From positions 1 through 13,815 of the forward strand of contig JAUXEH010000039.1 of NCBI GenBank assembly GCA_030620655.1: 13,815 nt of DNA, given 5' to 3'. Shown in pieces: positions 6,648-13,815 of this stretch. The position numbers were made by a program, and so were the translations under genes. The notes under the pieces are model-generated. The model saw nothing but the letters and a program-made list of their open reading frames with translations, was not told the DNA's origin and searched no databases. The stretch comes from Candidatus Aminicenantota bacterium. GTDB lineage: Bacteria > Acidobacteriota > Aminicenantia > Aminicenantales > Aminicenantaceae. Every line of letters starts with the position of its first letter. The stretch's first letter is position 1.

Positions 6648-7526
6648 TTATTTCTGCTTGGACATCTCGTCGTAGACCCAGCCCACGTTGTTCTTCTTGG
6701 TGAGGAACCCTCCCATGTCCTGGATGTTGGCATAGCGTGAGAGGTCTACAGACTCCATGGCCTCCTCCCGGCTCTGGCCGGCCTGGATGGCCGCCGCCAC
6801 CTTCTCCCGCAGCATCTTCAAGTAATCCGAAAACTCCAGCCAGGCCTTCATGTCCGCGACCTTTCCGTGTCCGGGGATGAGCTTAAAATCCGGATATTTT
6901 TTTGCCAGGGTGTCGATGGTGCGGAACCAGTTTTGGGTGTCGGCCCCGTCGGCGACATCGATGTAAGGAGGCAGCCCGTTGAAAAACAGGTCACCGGTGT
7001 GGATGACCTTGGACTCTTCGAACACGACGATCGTGTCTCCGGACGTATGGGCAGGCCCGAGATAGAGCAGACTGACGGTCTCGGAGCCGACCTGCAGTGT
7101 CATATCCGTGTCAAAGGTTTTTTCCGGCGCGCCCATGGTCTCAGGCGCCTGTTCCGGTTTAAGGCCTTTCAGGAACGAAGCCTTGCACGCGGCCTGGCTG
7201 ATGATCTCGGCACCTTTGCCGACGATGGGATTCCCGCCTGTGTGGTCGCCGTGATAATGGGTGTTGACCAGGAACTTGATTGGTTTGGGGCTAAATTCCT
7301 TAATGGCCTTCAGCACGTCGGCAGCATTTTGGGCATACTGGGAATCCACCACCAGCAGCACGTTCTCCCCTTCAAAGATGCCGATGTTCCCGCCCTGTCC
7401 GTAGAGGCAGTACACATCGCCCGCCACCTTTTCGATGGAGACAGGGGCCGGTTCCTGAGACTGAAGCGGAAGAAAGACCAGCGCCAGCCCCAGGATCAAT
7501 ACTATGGAATTAATTTTGGATCTCAT
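6648..7526 (-). CDS. Secreted metallo-beta-lactamase-fold hydrolase
   Basis: MBL-fold metallohydrolase of 292 aa with a dinuclear zinc site. Seen: THYHGDH (H90, H92, D94, H95), H160 in GPAHTSGD, D179 in HTGDL and H220 in PGHGK, the full ligand set in order. An N-terminal segment INSIVLILGLALVFLPLQSQ looks like a cleavable signal peptide, so the enzyme is probably periplasmic. The start at 7526 is chosen because AGGAGGT stands 7 nt upstream (7534-7540); the same frame extends 30 codons further, to 7616, but those residues do not resemble an export signal. The family contains B-type beta-lactamase relatives, SoxH-like and quinoprotein-associated hydrolases; substrate is unknown and antibiotic resistance should not be assumed. 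It converges on the large lipoprotein gene across a palindrome. Confidence 0.9.
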   Translation of the reverse strand: MRSKINSIVLILGLALVFLPLQSQEPAPVSIEKVAGDVYCLYGQGGNIGIFEGENVLLVVDSQYAQNAADVLKAIKEFSPKPIKFLVNTHYHGDHTGGNPIVGKGAEIISQAACKASFLKGLKPEQAPETMGAPEKTFDTDMTLQVGSETVSLLYLGPAHTSGDTIVVFEESKVIHTGDLFFNGLPPYIDVADGADTQNWFRTIDTLAKKYPDFKLIPGHGKVADMKAWLEFSDYLKMLREKVAAAIQAGQSREEAMESVDLSRYANIQDMGGFLTKKNNVGWVYDEMSKQK

Positions 7527-7689
7527 GGTTTCGACCTCCTGCCTATGTCTTAAACCAATCTCCCCAAAATTGCAATTCAAATCCTCATTCATGACCCTTG
7601 TCCGTCCGAGCCTCATAATGGGGGTTTGCCTGGCATTTGGAAGGCGAGGGGGCTGTGTGGGTCTTTCGATTCAAAGGTGCTCAGTTGCC

Positions 7690-7763
7690 AGCGAGTCCCT
7701 ATCCGTCCGAGTCGCATGGGGTGGTTGGGTGGGTCTTCCGACGAGGACGGATAGGGACTCGCT
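7690..7763. repeat. 19-bp perfect inverted repeat with 36-nt spacer
   Basis: AGCGAGTCCCTATCCGTCC at 7690-7708 is repeated inverted at 7745-7763, making a long stem. Parts of the same sequence recur about 70-100 bp upstream: TCCGTCCGAG at 7601-7610 and 7702-7711, and GTGGGTCTT(T/C)CGA at 7657-7669 and 7729-7741. This suggests a decayed second copy. It lies 11 nt beyond the stop of the small lipoprotein gene on the minus strand, so it may terminate that gene; otherwise the 248-nt gap to the hydrolase start holds nothing else recognisable. Confidence 0.65.
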
Positions 7764-7774
7764 TCCCAATGAGC

Positions 7775-8296
7775 CTACTTCTTCTTGCTGCTTCTGGAGC
7801 TCTTCGCTTCGCGGGAGGAAGATTCTCGCGATGAGACAGGGAGTTTCTCGGACCGGGGAGCAGAGGACCATCGGCCCAACCGGCCCAATTCACGATCCGG
7901 CCGCAGGACAGGCTTATCGCCAGAAACCTTGACTTCATACTTGCGACCGGGCTTCATTACCCTAGCTTTCGGCGTCACCTTCATCTTTTTTGGCCCGGAC
8001 GAAGGAATCGTCTTGTCATAGAAAACTCCATCAGGCTCTTCTGAATCAAACTCACCAACCCCATACCGACTACAGCAGCTCATGTAATACCCGTAGTAGC
8101 GGAACGGATTCATCCAGCCCAGGCCGATCCAGGCATGCAGCGGGGGCAGGGGACACCCATACCAGGCACTGGACCACGAATAGGCCAGAGGCACCGATGG
8201 CTCGGGGACCACATACACAATCGCTCCGCTCCTCATGCTAGCGGAGCAGCCGGCCAGAACGGCCACCAGAGGAAGCAGGGCAAGCAATTTTTTCAT
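7775..8296 (-). CDS. Small lipoprotein, hypothetical
   Basis: Predicted 173-aa lipoprotein; family not recognised. Seen: a canonical signal MKKLLALLPLVAVLAGC (Cys17), a middle part rich in Trp, Tyr, Pro and Gly with clustered cysteines (Cys48 region and SCCSRYG), a segment KVTPKARVMKPGRKYEVKVS with the feel of a small beta domain, and a highly basic Ser/Arg/Lys tail ending SSRSSKKK. The start at 8296 is favoured by GGAGAGG (8301-8307) and the immediate signal peptide; the frame is open 37 codons further upstream without a credible site. It is divergent from hutH. The basic tail could bind nucleic acid, peptidoglycan or polyanions, which is speculation. Confidence 0.75.
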   Translation of the reverse strand: MKKLLALLPLVAVLAGCSASMRSGAIVYVVPEPSVPLAYSWSSAWYGCPLPPLHAWIGLGWMNPFRYYGYYMSCCSRYGVGEFDSEEPDGVFYDKTIPSSGPKKMKVTPKARVMKPGRKYEVKVSGDKPVLRPDRELGRLGRWSSAPRSEKLPVSSRESSSREAKSSRSSKKK

Positions 8297-8429
8297 CGTC
8301 CCTCTCCTTTTTTTGGATTCCATATCTCTGTCTGCAAAGTTCATGCCATCACAAAAAGCCCAACATATTGTGTCATATGTCTTGTTATTGTCCTTATTTG
8401 ATAACAATTGTCATCCCAGGTGGAATCGT

Positions 8430-8459
8430 TTGCATCCCCTGAAGCACATGTGTTATAGA
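8430..8459 (+). promoter_or_regulatory. Predicted promoter of hutH
   Basis: A TTGCAT -35 box (8430-8435) and a TATAGA -10 box (8454-8459) are spaced by 18 nt, with an extended -10 TG at 8451-8452. This gives a start near 8466 and a leader of about 23 nt. A near-perfect 16-bp palindrome lies 14 nt upstream (8400-8415). Confidence 0.45.
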
Positions 8460-8488
8460 AAAGGAAGATCCCACACGAGGAGAACACC

Positions 8489-10009
8489 ATGCTGAGACTG
8501 GACGGCGAAACCCTGACCATCAATGACGTCGTGCGTGCGGCACGCCGGCGCGAGAAGGTGGAGATCCACCCCGACAGCCGGGAGCGCGTGGAGCGGAGTG
8601 CCGCGGTCGTGGACCGTTTCATCAAGGACAACAGGCCGATCTACGGAATAACCACGGGATTCGGCCATTTCGCGCGCGTCAAGATATCGCGGGAGCACGT
8701 ACGCGAGCTCCAGAAGAACCTGCTCATGTCGCACGCCACGGGCATCGGCCCCAGCATTGCCGACGATCAGGTCCGGGCCATGATGCTGCTGCGTGTCAAC
8801 GCATTGATCAAGGGTTATTCCGGCATCCGGTGGCCGACCCTGGAGCGCCTGGTTGCCTTACTCAACGAAGACATCCTCCCCCTGATCCCCCAGAAGGGGA
8901 GCGTCGGTGCCAGCGGTGACCTGGTTCCCCTGGCCCACATGTCGCTGCCCCTCATCGGCATGGGGCGTGTCCGTATAAAGGGAAAGGTCCGGGAGGCGGA
9001 CGAGGTCCTCAAAAAATACGGCATGCCCCCCCTTACCCTGGAGGCCAAGGAGGGCCTGGCACTCATCAACGGAACCCAGATGATGTCGGCCGTCGGGGTT
9101 CTCAACGCCTACGACAGCCGCATCCTCTGCCGCACCGCCGACATCGCGGCGGCCTGTTCCACCGAAGCGCTGCGCGGGACGGATGTCCCCTTCGACGCCC
9201 GAGTCCACGCGCTGCGGCCTCACCCCGGGCAGGCCCAGGTGGCGGACAACCTCCGTACACTGCTGGAGGGGAGCCGGATCCTGCAGAGCCATAAGGACTG
9301 CGAAAAGGTGCAGGACGCCTACTCATTGCGGTGCATCCCCCAGGTCCACGGCGCCACCCGCGACACCCTCAGGCATGTGACGGCCGTGCTGGAGACCGAG
9401 ATCAACTCGGTCACGGACAACCCCATCATCTTCCCCGATACCGAGGAGAGCATCAGCTGCGGCAATTTCCACGGCCAGCCCGTGGCCCTGGTACTTGACT
9501 ACCTGGGGATCGCCGTCTCCGAGCTGGCCAACATCTCGGAAAGACGGATCGAGCGCCTGGTCGACCCGGCCCTTTCCAACCTCCCTCCCTTCCTCACCCA
9601 GGACGGGGGCCTCAATTCCGGGTACATGATCACACAGTACACCGCCGCTTCTCTGGTCTCGGAGAACAAGGTCCTGGCCCACCCGGCTTCCGTGGATTCC
9701 ATCCCCACCTCGGCCAACCAGGAAGACCATGTCAGCATGGGCGCCATCGCGGCCTTCAAGGCCGCCGAGATCATCAAGAACGTCCGTCACGTGCTGGCCA
9801 TAGAGCTGCTGTGCGCGGCCCAGGGGCTGGATTTCATCGAAGAGCGGCCGGGTACGGGGGTCGAGGCCGCCCATGCGGCCATACGCCGGCACATCCCCAC
9901 ACTGACCCACGACCGCGTCATGTCCTACGACCTGGAGACCATGACCGACCTGCTGATCAAGGAGGAACTCATCACAAGCGTCGAGGCGGAAACCGGACCT
10001 CTCCTTTAG
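8489..10009 (+). CDS. hutH: Histidine ammonia-lyase
   Basis: Converts L-histidine to trans-urocanate and ammonia, the first step of histidine degradation; cytoplasmic homotetramer in this family. Seen: the Ala-Ser-Gly triad that cyclises to the MIO cofactor is at 141-143 (GSVGASGDLVPLAHM). Y52 (IYGITTGFG), H82 (SHATGIG), N194 (LINGTQMMS), Y278/R281 and E412 (SANQEDHVSMG) fall within two residues of the corresponding Pseudomonas putida positions. The QEDHVSM block favours histidine over phenylalanine or tyrosine as substrate. Length 506 aa is normal. The ATG is preceded by GAGGAGA. No hutU, hutI, hutG or hutC lies beside it, and it converges with the transporter gene at 38 nt spacing. Confidence 0.96.
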   Translation: MLRLDGETLTINDVVRAARRREKVEIHPDSRERVERSAAVVDRFIKDNRPIYGITTGFGHFARVKISREHVRELQKNLLMSHATGIGPSIADDQVRAMMLLRVNALIKGYSGIRWPTLERLVALLNEDILPLIPQKGSVGASGDLVPLAHMSLPLIGMGRVRIKGKVREADEVLKKYGMPPLTLEAKEGLALINGTQMMSAVGVLNAYDSRILCRTADIAAACSTEALRGTDVPFDARVHALRPHPGQAQVADNLRTLLEGSRILQSHKDCEKVQDAYSLRCIPQVHGATRDTLRHVTAVLETEINSVTDNPIIFPDTEESISCGNFHGQPVALVLDYLGIAVSELANISERRIERLVDPALSNLPPFLTQDGGLNSGYMITQYTAASLVSENKVLAHPASVDSIPTSANQEDHVSMGAIAAFKAAEIIKNVRHVLAIELLCAAQGLDFIEERPGTGVEAAHAAIRRHIPTLTHDRVMSYDLETMTDLLIKEELITSVEAETGPLL

Positions 10010-10047
10010 AAGCCGCTAGCGGGCCAGAAGACACTCGAGGGTAATAA

Positions 10048-11493
10048 CTACACTTCACGGGTTTTCCAGCGGCCCCGGCGGAAGAGCACAACGGCCGCCA
10101 CGGTCATCATGGTTTCGGCCGCCAGTATGGCGATGTAAACGCCCTGTTCCTCCAAGCCCAGGGGGATGGCCAGGACATAGGCCAGGGGAATCTCCAGCAT
10201 CCAGAAACAAAAGAGGTTGATGAAGGTGGGTGTGGCCGTGTCACCGGCGCCGTTGAAGGAATGGACCACAACCATTCCCAGGCCGTAAGACACATATCCG
10301 TAAGCCAGCCAGCGCAGGCAGAGGATCCCGGATGCGACGACCGCCGGATCCTGGATGAACAGCCGGATGAAAAAGCCCGGCCATACGATGAAGAAGACCG
10401 CGAGCCCTCCCATCAGCAGCATGTTGATGGCGCCGGTCTGCCAGGCCGCACGCTCGGCCCGCTCCGGCTTCTTGGCGCCCAGGTTCTGCCCCACCATGGT
10501 GGCGGCGGCGTTGCTCAAGCCCCACGCCGGCAGGATCGAGAAGATGACGATCCGGATGGCGATAGTGTAGCCCGCCAGGACAGCGCTGCCGAACACCGAC
10601 ACGATCCGCACCATACCGATCCAGCTGGAGGTGGCGATCAGGGACTGGCCGATACCTCCTACGGCCAGCCGGATCAAACGCTTCATGACCCCAAAGTCTA
10701 CCTTCAGGTGCCGCCCCCGAATCTGCACCCGCTTCCCGCCCCGGAAAAGGAGGTAGAACTGGTACAGCACAGCCAATCCCCTCCCGATGTTGGTCGCGAT
10801 GGCCGCCCCCTGGACGCCCAGTTCGGGGAAGGGCCCCCAACCGAAAATCAGGCAGGGGTCCAGCACGATGTTGATGCTGTTGGCCAGCCACAAGACCCGC
10901 ATGGACACGGCGGCATCTCCCGAGCTGCGGAACACGGCGTTGATGATAAACAGCAGCATGATTATGACATTGGATCCCAGCATGATCGCCGTGTACCCGG
11001 AAAAAGCTCGGATGGTCCCGGGAGCAGACCCCATCAGCCTGAGGATGTCCTTGGCGAACAGGACCCCGGGCACGGATATGAGAAAGGAGATCAGGACCCC
11101 GGCTAGGATCGCCTGGACCGCGGCAGTGGACGCGCCATCCGGATTCTTCTCTCCGATCCGGCGGGACACCAGGGCGGTGGTGGCGGTGGACAGGCCGATC
11201 GCCAGCGAGTAGACGATGGTGATAAGCGACTCCGTGATCCCCACCGTGGCCACCGCACCTGCACCCAGTTTGGACACGAAGAAAATGTCCACAACGGCGA
11301 ACACCGACTCCATGACCAACTCCAGCACCATGGGCAGGGCCAGCAGGAAGATGGCCTTGCTCAGCTTGACGGTGGTGAAGTCCTGATCCGAGCCGGCGAT
11401 GGCCTCCCGAACGTTTCCCCGCAGGCCGCGCAGGTTCTGGACGAAGACCCGGAAGGGGATCCGGGCGGGGATGTTGCGCAGCCTTCTGTACAT
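10048..11493 (-). CDS. MATE family efflux transporter
   Basis: Multidrug and toxic compound extrusion family secondary transporter, an inner-membrane antiporter driven by Na+ or H+. The 481 residues contain about 12 hydrophobic segments in two related halves. Seen: the first-half start LALPMVLELVMESVFAVVDIFFVSKLG, the motif VATVGITESL, GLSTATTALVSRRIGE, and the second-half counterpart beginning RLAVGGIGQSLIATSSWIGM with NLGAKKPERAERAAW. These are typical MATE landmarks. About 45 basic or polar residues precede the first helix, slightly longer than usual, so an alternative later start cannot be ruled out; AAGGA lies about 9 nt before the ATG. Substrate is unknown. It lies 70 nt downstream of the barrel protein gene on the same strand, and the two may be cotranscribed. 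Confidence 0.93.
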   Translation of the reverse strand: MYRRLRNIPARIPFRVFVQNLRGLRGNVREAIAGSDQDFTTVKLSKAIFLLALPMVLELVMESVFAVVDIFFVSKLGAGAVATVGITESLITIVYSLAIGLSTATTALVSRRIGEKNPDGASTAAVQAILAGVLISFLISVPGVLFAKDILRLMGSAPGTIRAFSGYTAIMLGSNVIIMLLFIINAVFRSSGDAAVSMRVLWLANSINIVLDPCLIFGWGPFPELGVQGAAIATNIGRGLAVLYQFYLLFRGGKRVQIRGRHLKVDFGVMKRLIRLAVGGIGQSLIATSSWIGMVRIVSVFGSAVLAGYTIAIRIVIFSILPAWGLSNAAATMVGQNLGAKKPERAERAAWQTGAINMLLMGGLAVFFIVWPGFFIRLFIQDPAVVASGILCLRWLAYGYVSYGLGMVVVHSFNGAGDTATPTFINLFCFWMLEIPLAYVLAIPLGLEEQGVYIAILAAETMMTVAAVVLFRRGRWKTREV

Positions 11494-11563
11494 TCTCTCG
11501 ATTCCTTGTTCATTGAATCAGACAAATTCCTAGCATTATACCAGGAACCCCGAAAAGAAGTAA

Positions 11564-12184
11564 TCAGAACTCCAGTCCCAAGCTTAAGCGCACATAATCG
11601 GCGGTTCGGGTCGATCCGCCGGCCGGATCCATGAGGTGGTGAAAGGTGCCGCCCAGGCTGAGTGCCGGCCGGACGCGGGAGGATGAAAGGCCGAACTTAA
11701 CGCCCAGCCCTCCGACCAAGTGGTAGTAGAGCTCGGAAAAGCCGCCGTATTCCCCCCATGCACCTGAACTGATGCCTCCCCCTCCCAACCCATAGACGCG
11801 GAGGCGCCGGATTGGCAGGAAATGGAGGACTCCCTGCAAAGAGAGCGAGTAAATCCCGAAGCGGTCCTCCCCCTGCTCCTCTGGCCAATCCCAATACCGG
11901 AAGGTCCATTCATTGAGCCCGGCTTGGTAATTCGCATCCAGCTGGACTCCGAACGTATCCGAGACCTCATATCGTGTGTAGGCCCCCAGGTGGCCCCCCA
12001 GGGTGGTCTTATCGGAGATGGAGGAGCGATAATGCCAATCGAAATCCCAGCCCAGGCCGCTGCTCCATCCGGCATAGATCCCGAACGCCCATTTCCCGCT
12101 TCCGGATGCAGGCTCTGCAGATAGATAAGGGGAGATAACTTGAACCAACAAAAGAAAAAGACACAGACGCTTCATGGCTCGCAC
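11564..12184 (-). CDS. Outer-membrane beta-barrel-like protein, hypothetical
   Basis: Predicted exported barrel protein, 206 aa from GTG at 12184 or 203 aa from ATG at 12175. Seen: signal peptide MKRLCLFLLLVQVISPYLSA with cleavage before EPAS, then alternating-residue strands rich in Gly, Tyr and Trp (GKWAFGIYAGW, TTLGGHLGAYTRYEV, FGVQLDANYQAG, LRVYGLGGGG, HLVGGLGVKFGL, RPALSLGGTF). The terminal YVRLSLGLEF ends in phenylalanine, as BAM substrates do. About eight to ten strands fit an OmpA/OmpW-sized barrel. GAGGG stands 4 nt before the GTG and 13 nt before the ATG, so GTG has the better ribosome site while ATG gives the cleaner signal peptide. It is divergent from the permease gene. Confidence 0.78.
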   Translation of the reverse strand: MRAMKRLCLFLLLVQVISPYLSAEPASGSGKWAFGIYAGWSSGLGWDFDWHYRSSISDKTTLGGHLGAYTRYEVSDTFGVQLDANYQAGLNEWTFRYWDWPEEQGEDRFGIYSLSLQGVLHFLPIRRLRVYGLGGGGISSGAWGEYGGFSELYYHLVGGLGVKFGLSSSRVRPALSLGGTFHHLMDPAGGSTRTADYVRLSLGLEF

Positions 12185-12222
12185 AATACCCTCACCCCTG
12201 GGATGAAGGCAGTCTGATGATT

Positions 12223-12251
12223 ATAGTAACCGGCCCGGCCAAAGGCGTCAA
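12223..12251 (-). promoter_or_regulatory. Predicted promoter of the barrel protein gene
   Basis: On the minus strand TTGACG (12251-12246) is followed after 17 nt by TACTAT (12228-12223). An overlapping perfect TATAAT (12225-12220) is at 20 nt, longer than usual. The start would fall about 30 nt before the GTG. Confidence 0.45.
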
Positions 12252-12337
12252 GCTCGACCGCTGTCGCGGCCTAACACGCGGTGCCGGGAAACTGAACGCC
12301 GCCTCCCTACGTATATAGCTGCGAGGAGAGTTGTGCC

Positions 12338-13815
12338 ATGTTTAAGAACTTCATGAAGGTCGCGCTGCGAAATCTCTGGAAGCGGAAGCTTTTTTCCGTC
12401 ATCAACATCGTCGGTCTCTCGGTGGGGATCGCTTGTTTTTTCCTGATCACGGTCCACGTCATGGACGAGTTCTCGTACGACAACTTCCACCAAGACGCAG
12501 ACAACCTCTATCGGGTGGCCCTGGAGCGCATCTATCCGGACAATGTGGTCTTCTATGCCATAATCCCCCACTCCATCCCGGAGGCCATGCTCAACGACTT
12601 CCCCGAGATCGAACAGATGACCCGATTCTTCAAGATTCTCAACGATGTAGTCTTCCGGTACGGGGACCAAACCTTCGAAGAGGACAAGATCTTCTTCGTT
12701 GACAAGAACTTCTTCGAATTCTTCAACCTGCGCCTGATCGAGGGCGATCCCGAGCAGGTCTTTTCCAGCCAGAACGGGTTGGTGATGACCCAGGAGACGG
12801 CCCTCAGGTATTTCGGGGACGAAGACGCGCTGGGCAAACGCATCTCGACCCCGCAGGGCGAGTTCCTGGTCTCCGGAGTCTGCGAGAATGTCCCCAAGAA
12901 CTCGCACATGGAATTCGACTTTGTAGGGACGCTAGAACTGACAGGCATCACGCAGCAGCCCAACTATGCTTCGTTCGCGGTGTATTCCTACATCCGGTTG
13001 AAGGACGGCACCTCACCGGGGGCCATCGAGGCCAAGATGCCGAATCTGGTGGAACGTTATGCCGCCGGCCAGATCCAGGCTCGCTCCGGGATCTCCTACC
13101 AAGAATACGTGGCGGCCGGAAATGGGTACGACTACTTCCTGCAGCCCATCGGGGAAATACACCTGACCTCGCATCTCACGAACGAGATAAAGCCCAACGG
13201 CAACATCCTGTACGTCTACATCCTGGTCGCCATCGCGCTCTTCCTGATCGTGATCGCCTCCATCAATTTCATGAACCTGGCCACGGCCCGTGCCGTCCAG
13301 CGCGCCCGTGAGGTGGGGATCCGCAAGATCGTGGGCTCCCTGCGCGGGTCGCTCATCCGCCAGTTCCTGATGGAATCCCTGATGGTCAGCCTCATCAGCA
13401 TGGTGTTCGCCGCGGTTTTCATCCAGCTGATCATGCCGGTCTTCAACCAGTTGGCCGATAAGCAACTCGAGATCGACTTCCTGCGGAATCCAGCCTTCCT
13501 GGTGGGCCTACTGGCGCTGGGGATAGGCGTGGGCCTCCTGGCCGGCAGCTACCCGGCCTTCGTTCTTTCCGCCTACCGTCCGGCCACCGTGCTCAAGGGC
13601 CGCTTCTCCACCTCCCGTAAAGGTGTGCGCCTGCGCAACATCCTGGTCATCTTCCAGTTCGCGATCTCGATCGTACTCATCTCCATGACCCTCATGGTCT
13701 CGCGCCAGATGAGCTTCATGCAGACCAAGGACATGGGATTCGATGAGAACAACCTGATGGTGGTGGAGCGGGCCTATTCTCTGGGAGCCCAGGCCGAGGC
13801 CTTCAAGCAGGAGGC
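12338..13815 (+). CDS. ABC transporter permease, tandem MacB-PCD/FtsX type (3' end outside window)
   Basis: Open to the window end, 492 codons seen. Permease subunit of the MacB/LolC-like type VII ABC transporters. Seen: an N-terminal amphipathic start MFKNFMKVALRNLWKRK and first transmembrane helix (about 19-42), a large periplasmic MacB-PCD domain (about 43-285) with DEFSYDNFH and FFEFFNLRLIEGDP, and an FtsX core with helices at about 290-312, 345-370 and 388-412 including the conserved ARAVQRAREVGIRKIVGS. A fifth hydrophobic helix (about 434-456) then opens a second module, so the full protein is likely the ~800-aa duplicated form. The ATG follows GAGGAGAG by 7 nt. No ATPase is fused at the visible N terminus; an ATP-binding partner may lie downstream. 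Substrate is unknown. Confidence 0.92.
   Translation, partial: MFKNFMKVALRNLWKRKLFSVINIVGLSVGIACFFLITVHVMDEFSYDNFHQDADNLYRVALERIYPDNVVFYAIIPHSIPEAMLNDFPEIEQMTRFFKILNDVVFRYGDQTFEEDKIFFVDKNFFEFFNLRLIEGDPEQVFSSQNGLVMTQETALRYFGDEDALGKRISTPQGEFLVSGVCENVPKNSHMEFDFVGTLELTGITQQPNYASFAVYSYIRLKDGTSPGAIEAKMPNLVERYAAGQIQARSGISYQEYVAAGNGYDYFLQPIGEIHLTSHLTNEIKPNGNILYVYILVAIALFLIVIASINFMNLATARAVQRAREVGIRKIVGSLRGSLIRQFLMESLMVSLISMVFAAVFIQLIMPVFNQLADKQLEIDFLRNPAFLVGLLALGIGVGLLAGSYPAFVLSAYRPATVLKGRFSTSRKGVRLRNILVIFQFAISIVLISMTLMVSRQMSFMQTKDMGFDENNLMVVERAYSLGAQAEAFKQE

Noticed and set aside
6648..7526. Calling the MBL-fold protein a beta-lactamase
   Set aside because: The zinc ligands are shared by the whole superfamily; nothing specific to antibiotic hydrolysis can be seen.
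10013..10022. CCGCTAGCGG palindrome between the convergent hutH and MATE genes
   Set aside because: Only 10 bp with no loop or T-run; not convincing as a terminator or site.

Overview
The window looks like a chromosomal stretch from a GC-rich, double-membraned, uncultured-type bacterium. Pointers to a Gram-negative envelope are three predicted lipoproteins, a probable outer-membrane barrel protein and a tandem-FtsX permease. The gene mix (periplasmic dipeptidase, amino-acid dehydrogenase, histidine ammonia-lyase) and the interspersed GGGGACAGGTACATTT palindromes would fit an Acidobacteriota/Aminicenantota-like peptide or amino-acid degrader. That placement is inference; no rRNA or marker gene is present to confirm it.

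Layout. 60-1379 (-): Glu/Leu/Phe/Val dehydrogenase family enzyme. 1395-1481: short inverted-repeat element (MITE-like) ending directly at that gene's Shine-Dalgarno. 1700-3826 (+): M3 peptidyl-dipeptidase with a lipoprotein signal. 3840-3885: REP-like palindrome. 3896-4145: 250-bp MITE-like element with a perfect TTAG target duplication. 4159-6573 (+): large lipoprotein of unrecognised family with an internal duplication. 6579-6634: second copy of the REP-like palindrome, between convergent genes. 6648-7526 (-): secreted metallo-beta-lactamase-fold hydrolase. 7690-7763: unrelated 19-bp inverted repeat. 7775-8296 (-): small lipoprotein. 8489-10009 (+): histidine ammonia-lyase. 10048-11493 (-): MATE efflux transporter. 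11564-12184 (-): outer-membrane barrel-like protein. 12338-end (+): FtsX/MacB-type permease, cut by the window edge.

Functionally the best-supported theme is catabolism of peptides and amino acids: short peptides trimmed outside the inner membrane by the M3 lipoprotein, amino acids deaminated by the dehydrogenase and by HutH. The genes are mostly single transcription units, several divergent or convergent, so this is a shared lifestyle rather than one operon.

No defence system, CRISPR array, prophage, transposase gene, tRNA or rRNA is visible. The most unusual signal is the set of small mobile repeats. Two IS1380-like MITE candidates sit 15 and 13 nt upstream of start codons, in the same orientation relative to the gene, so that element DNA forms the 5' leader of two unrelated genes. 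Two near-identical palindromes sit 5-13 nt after stop codons, where they could act as terminators.
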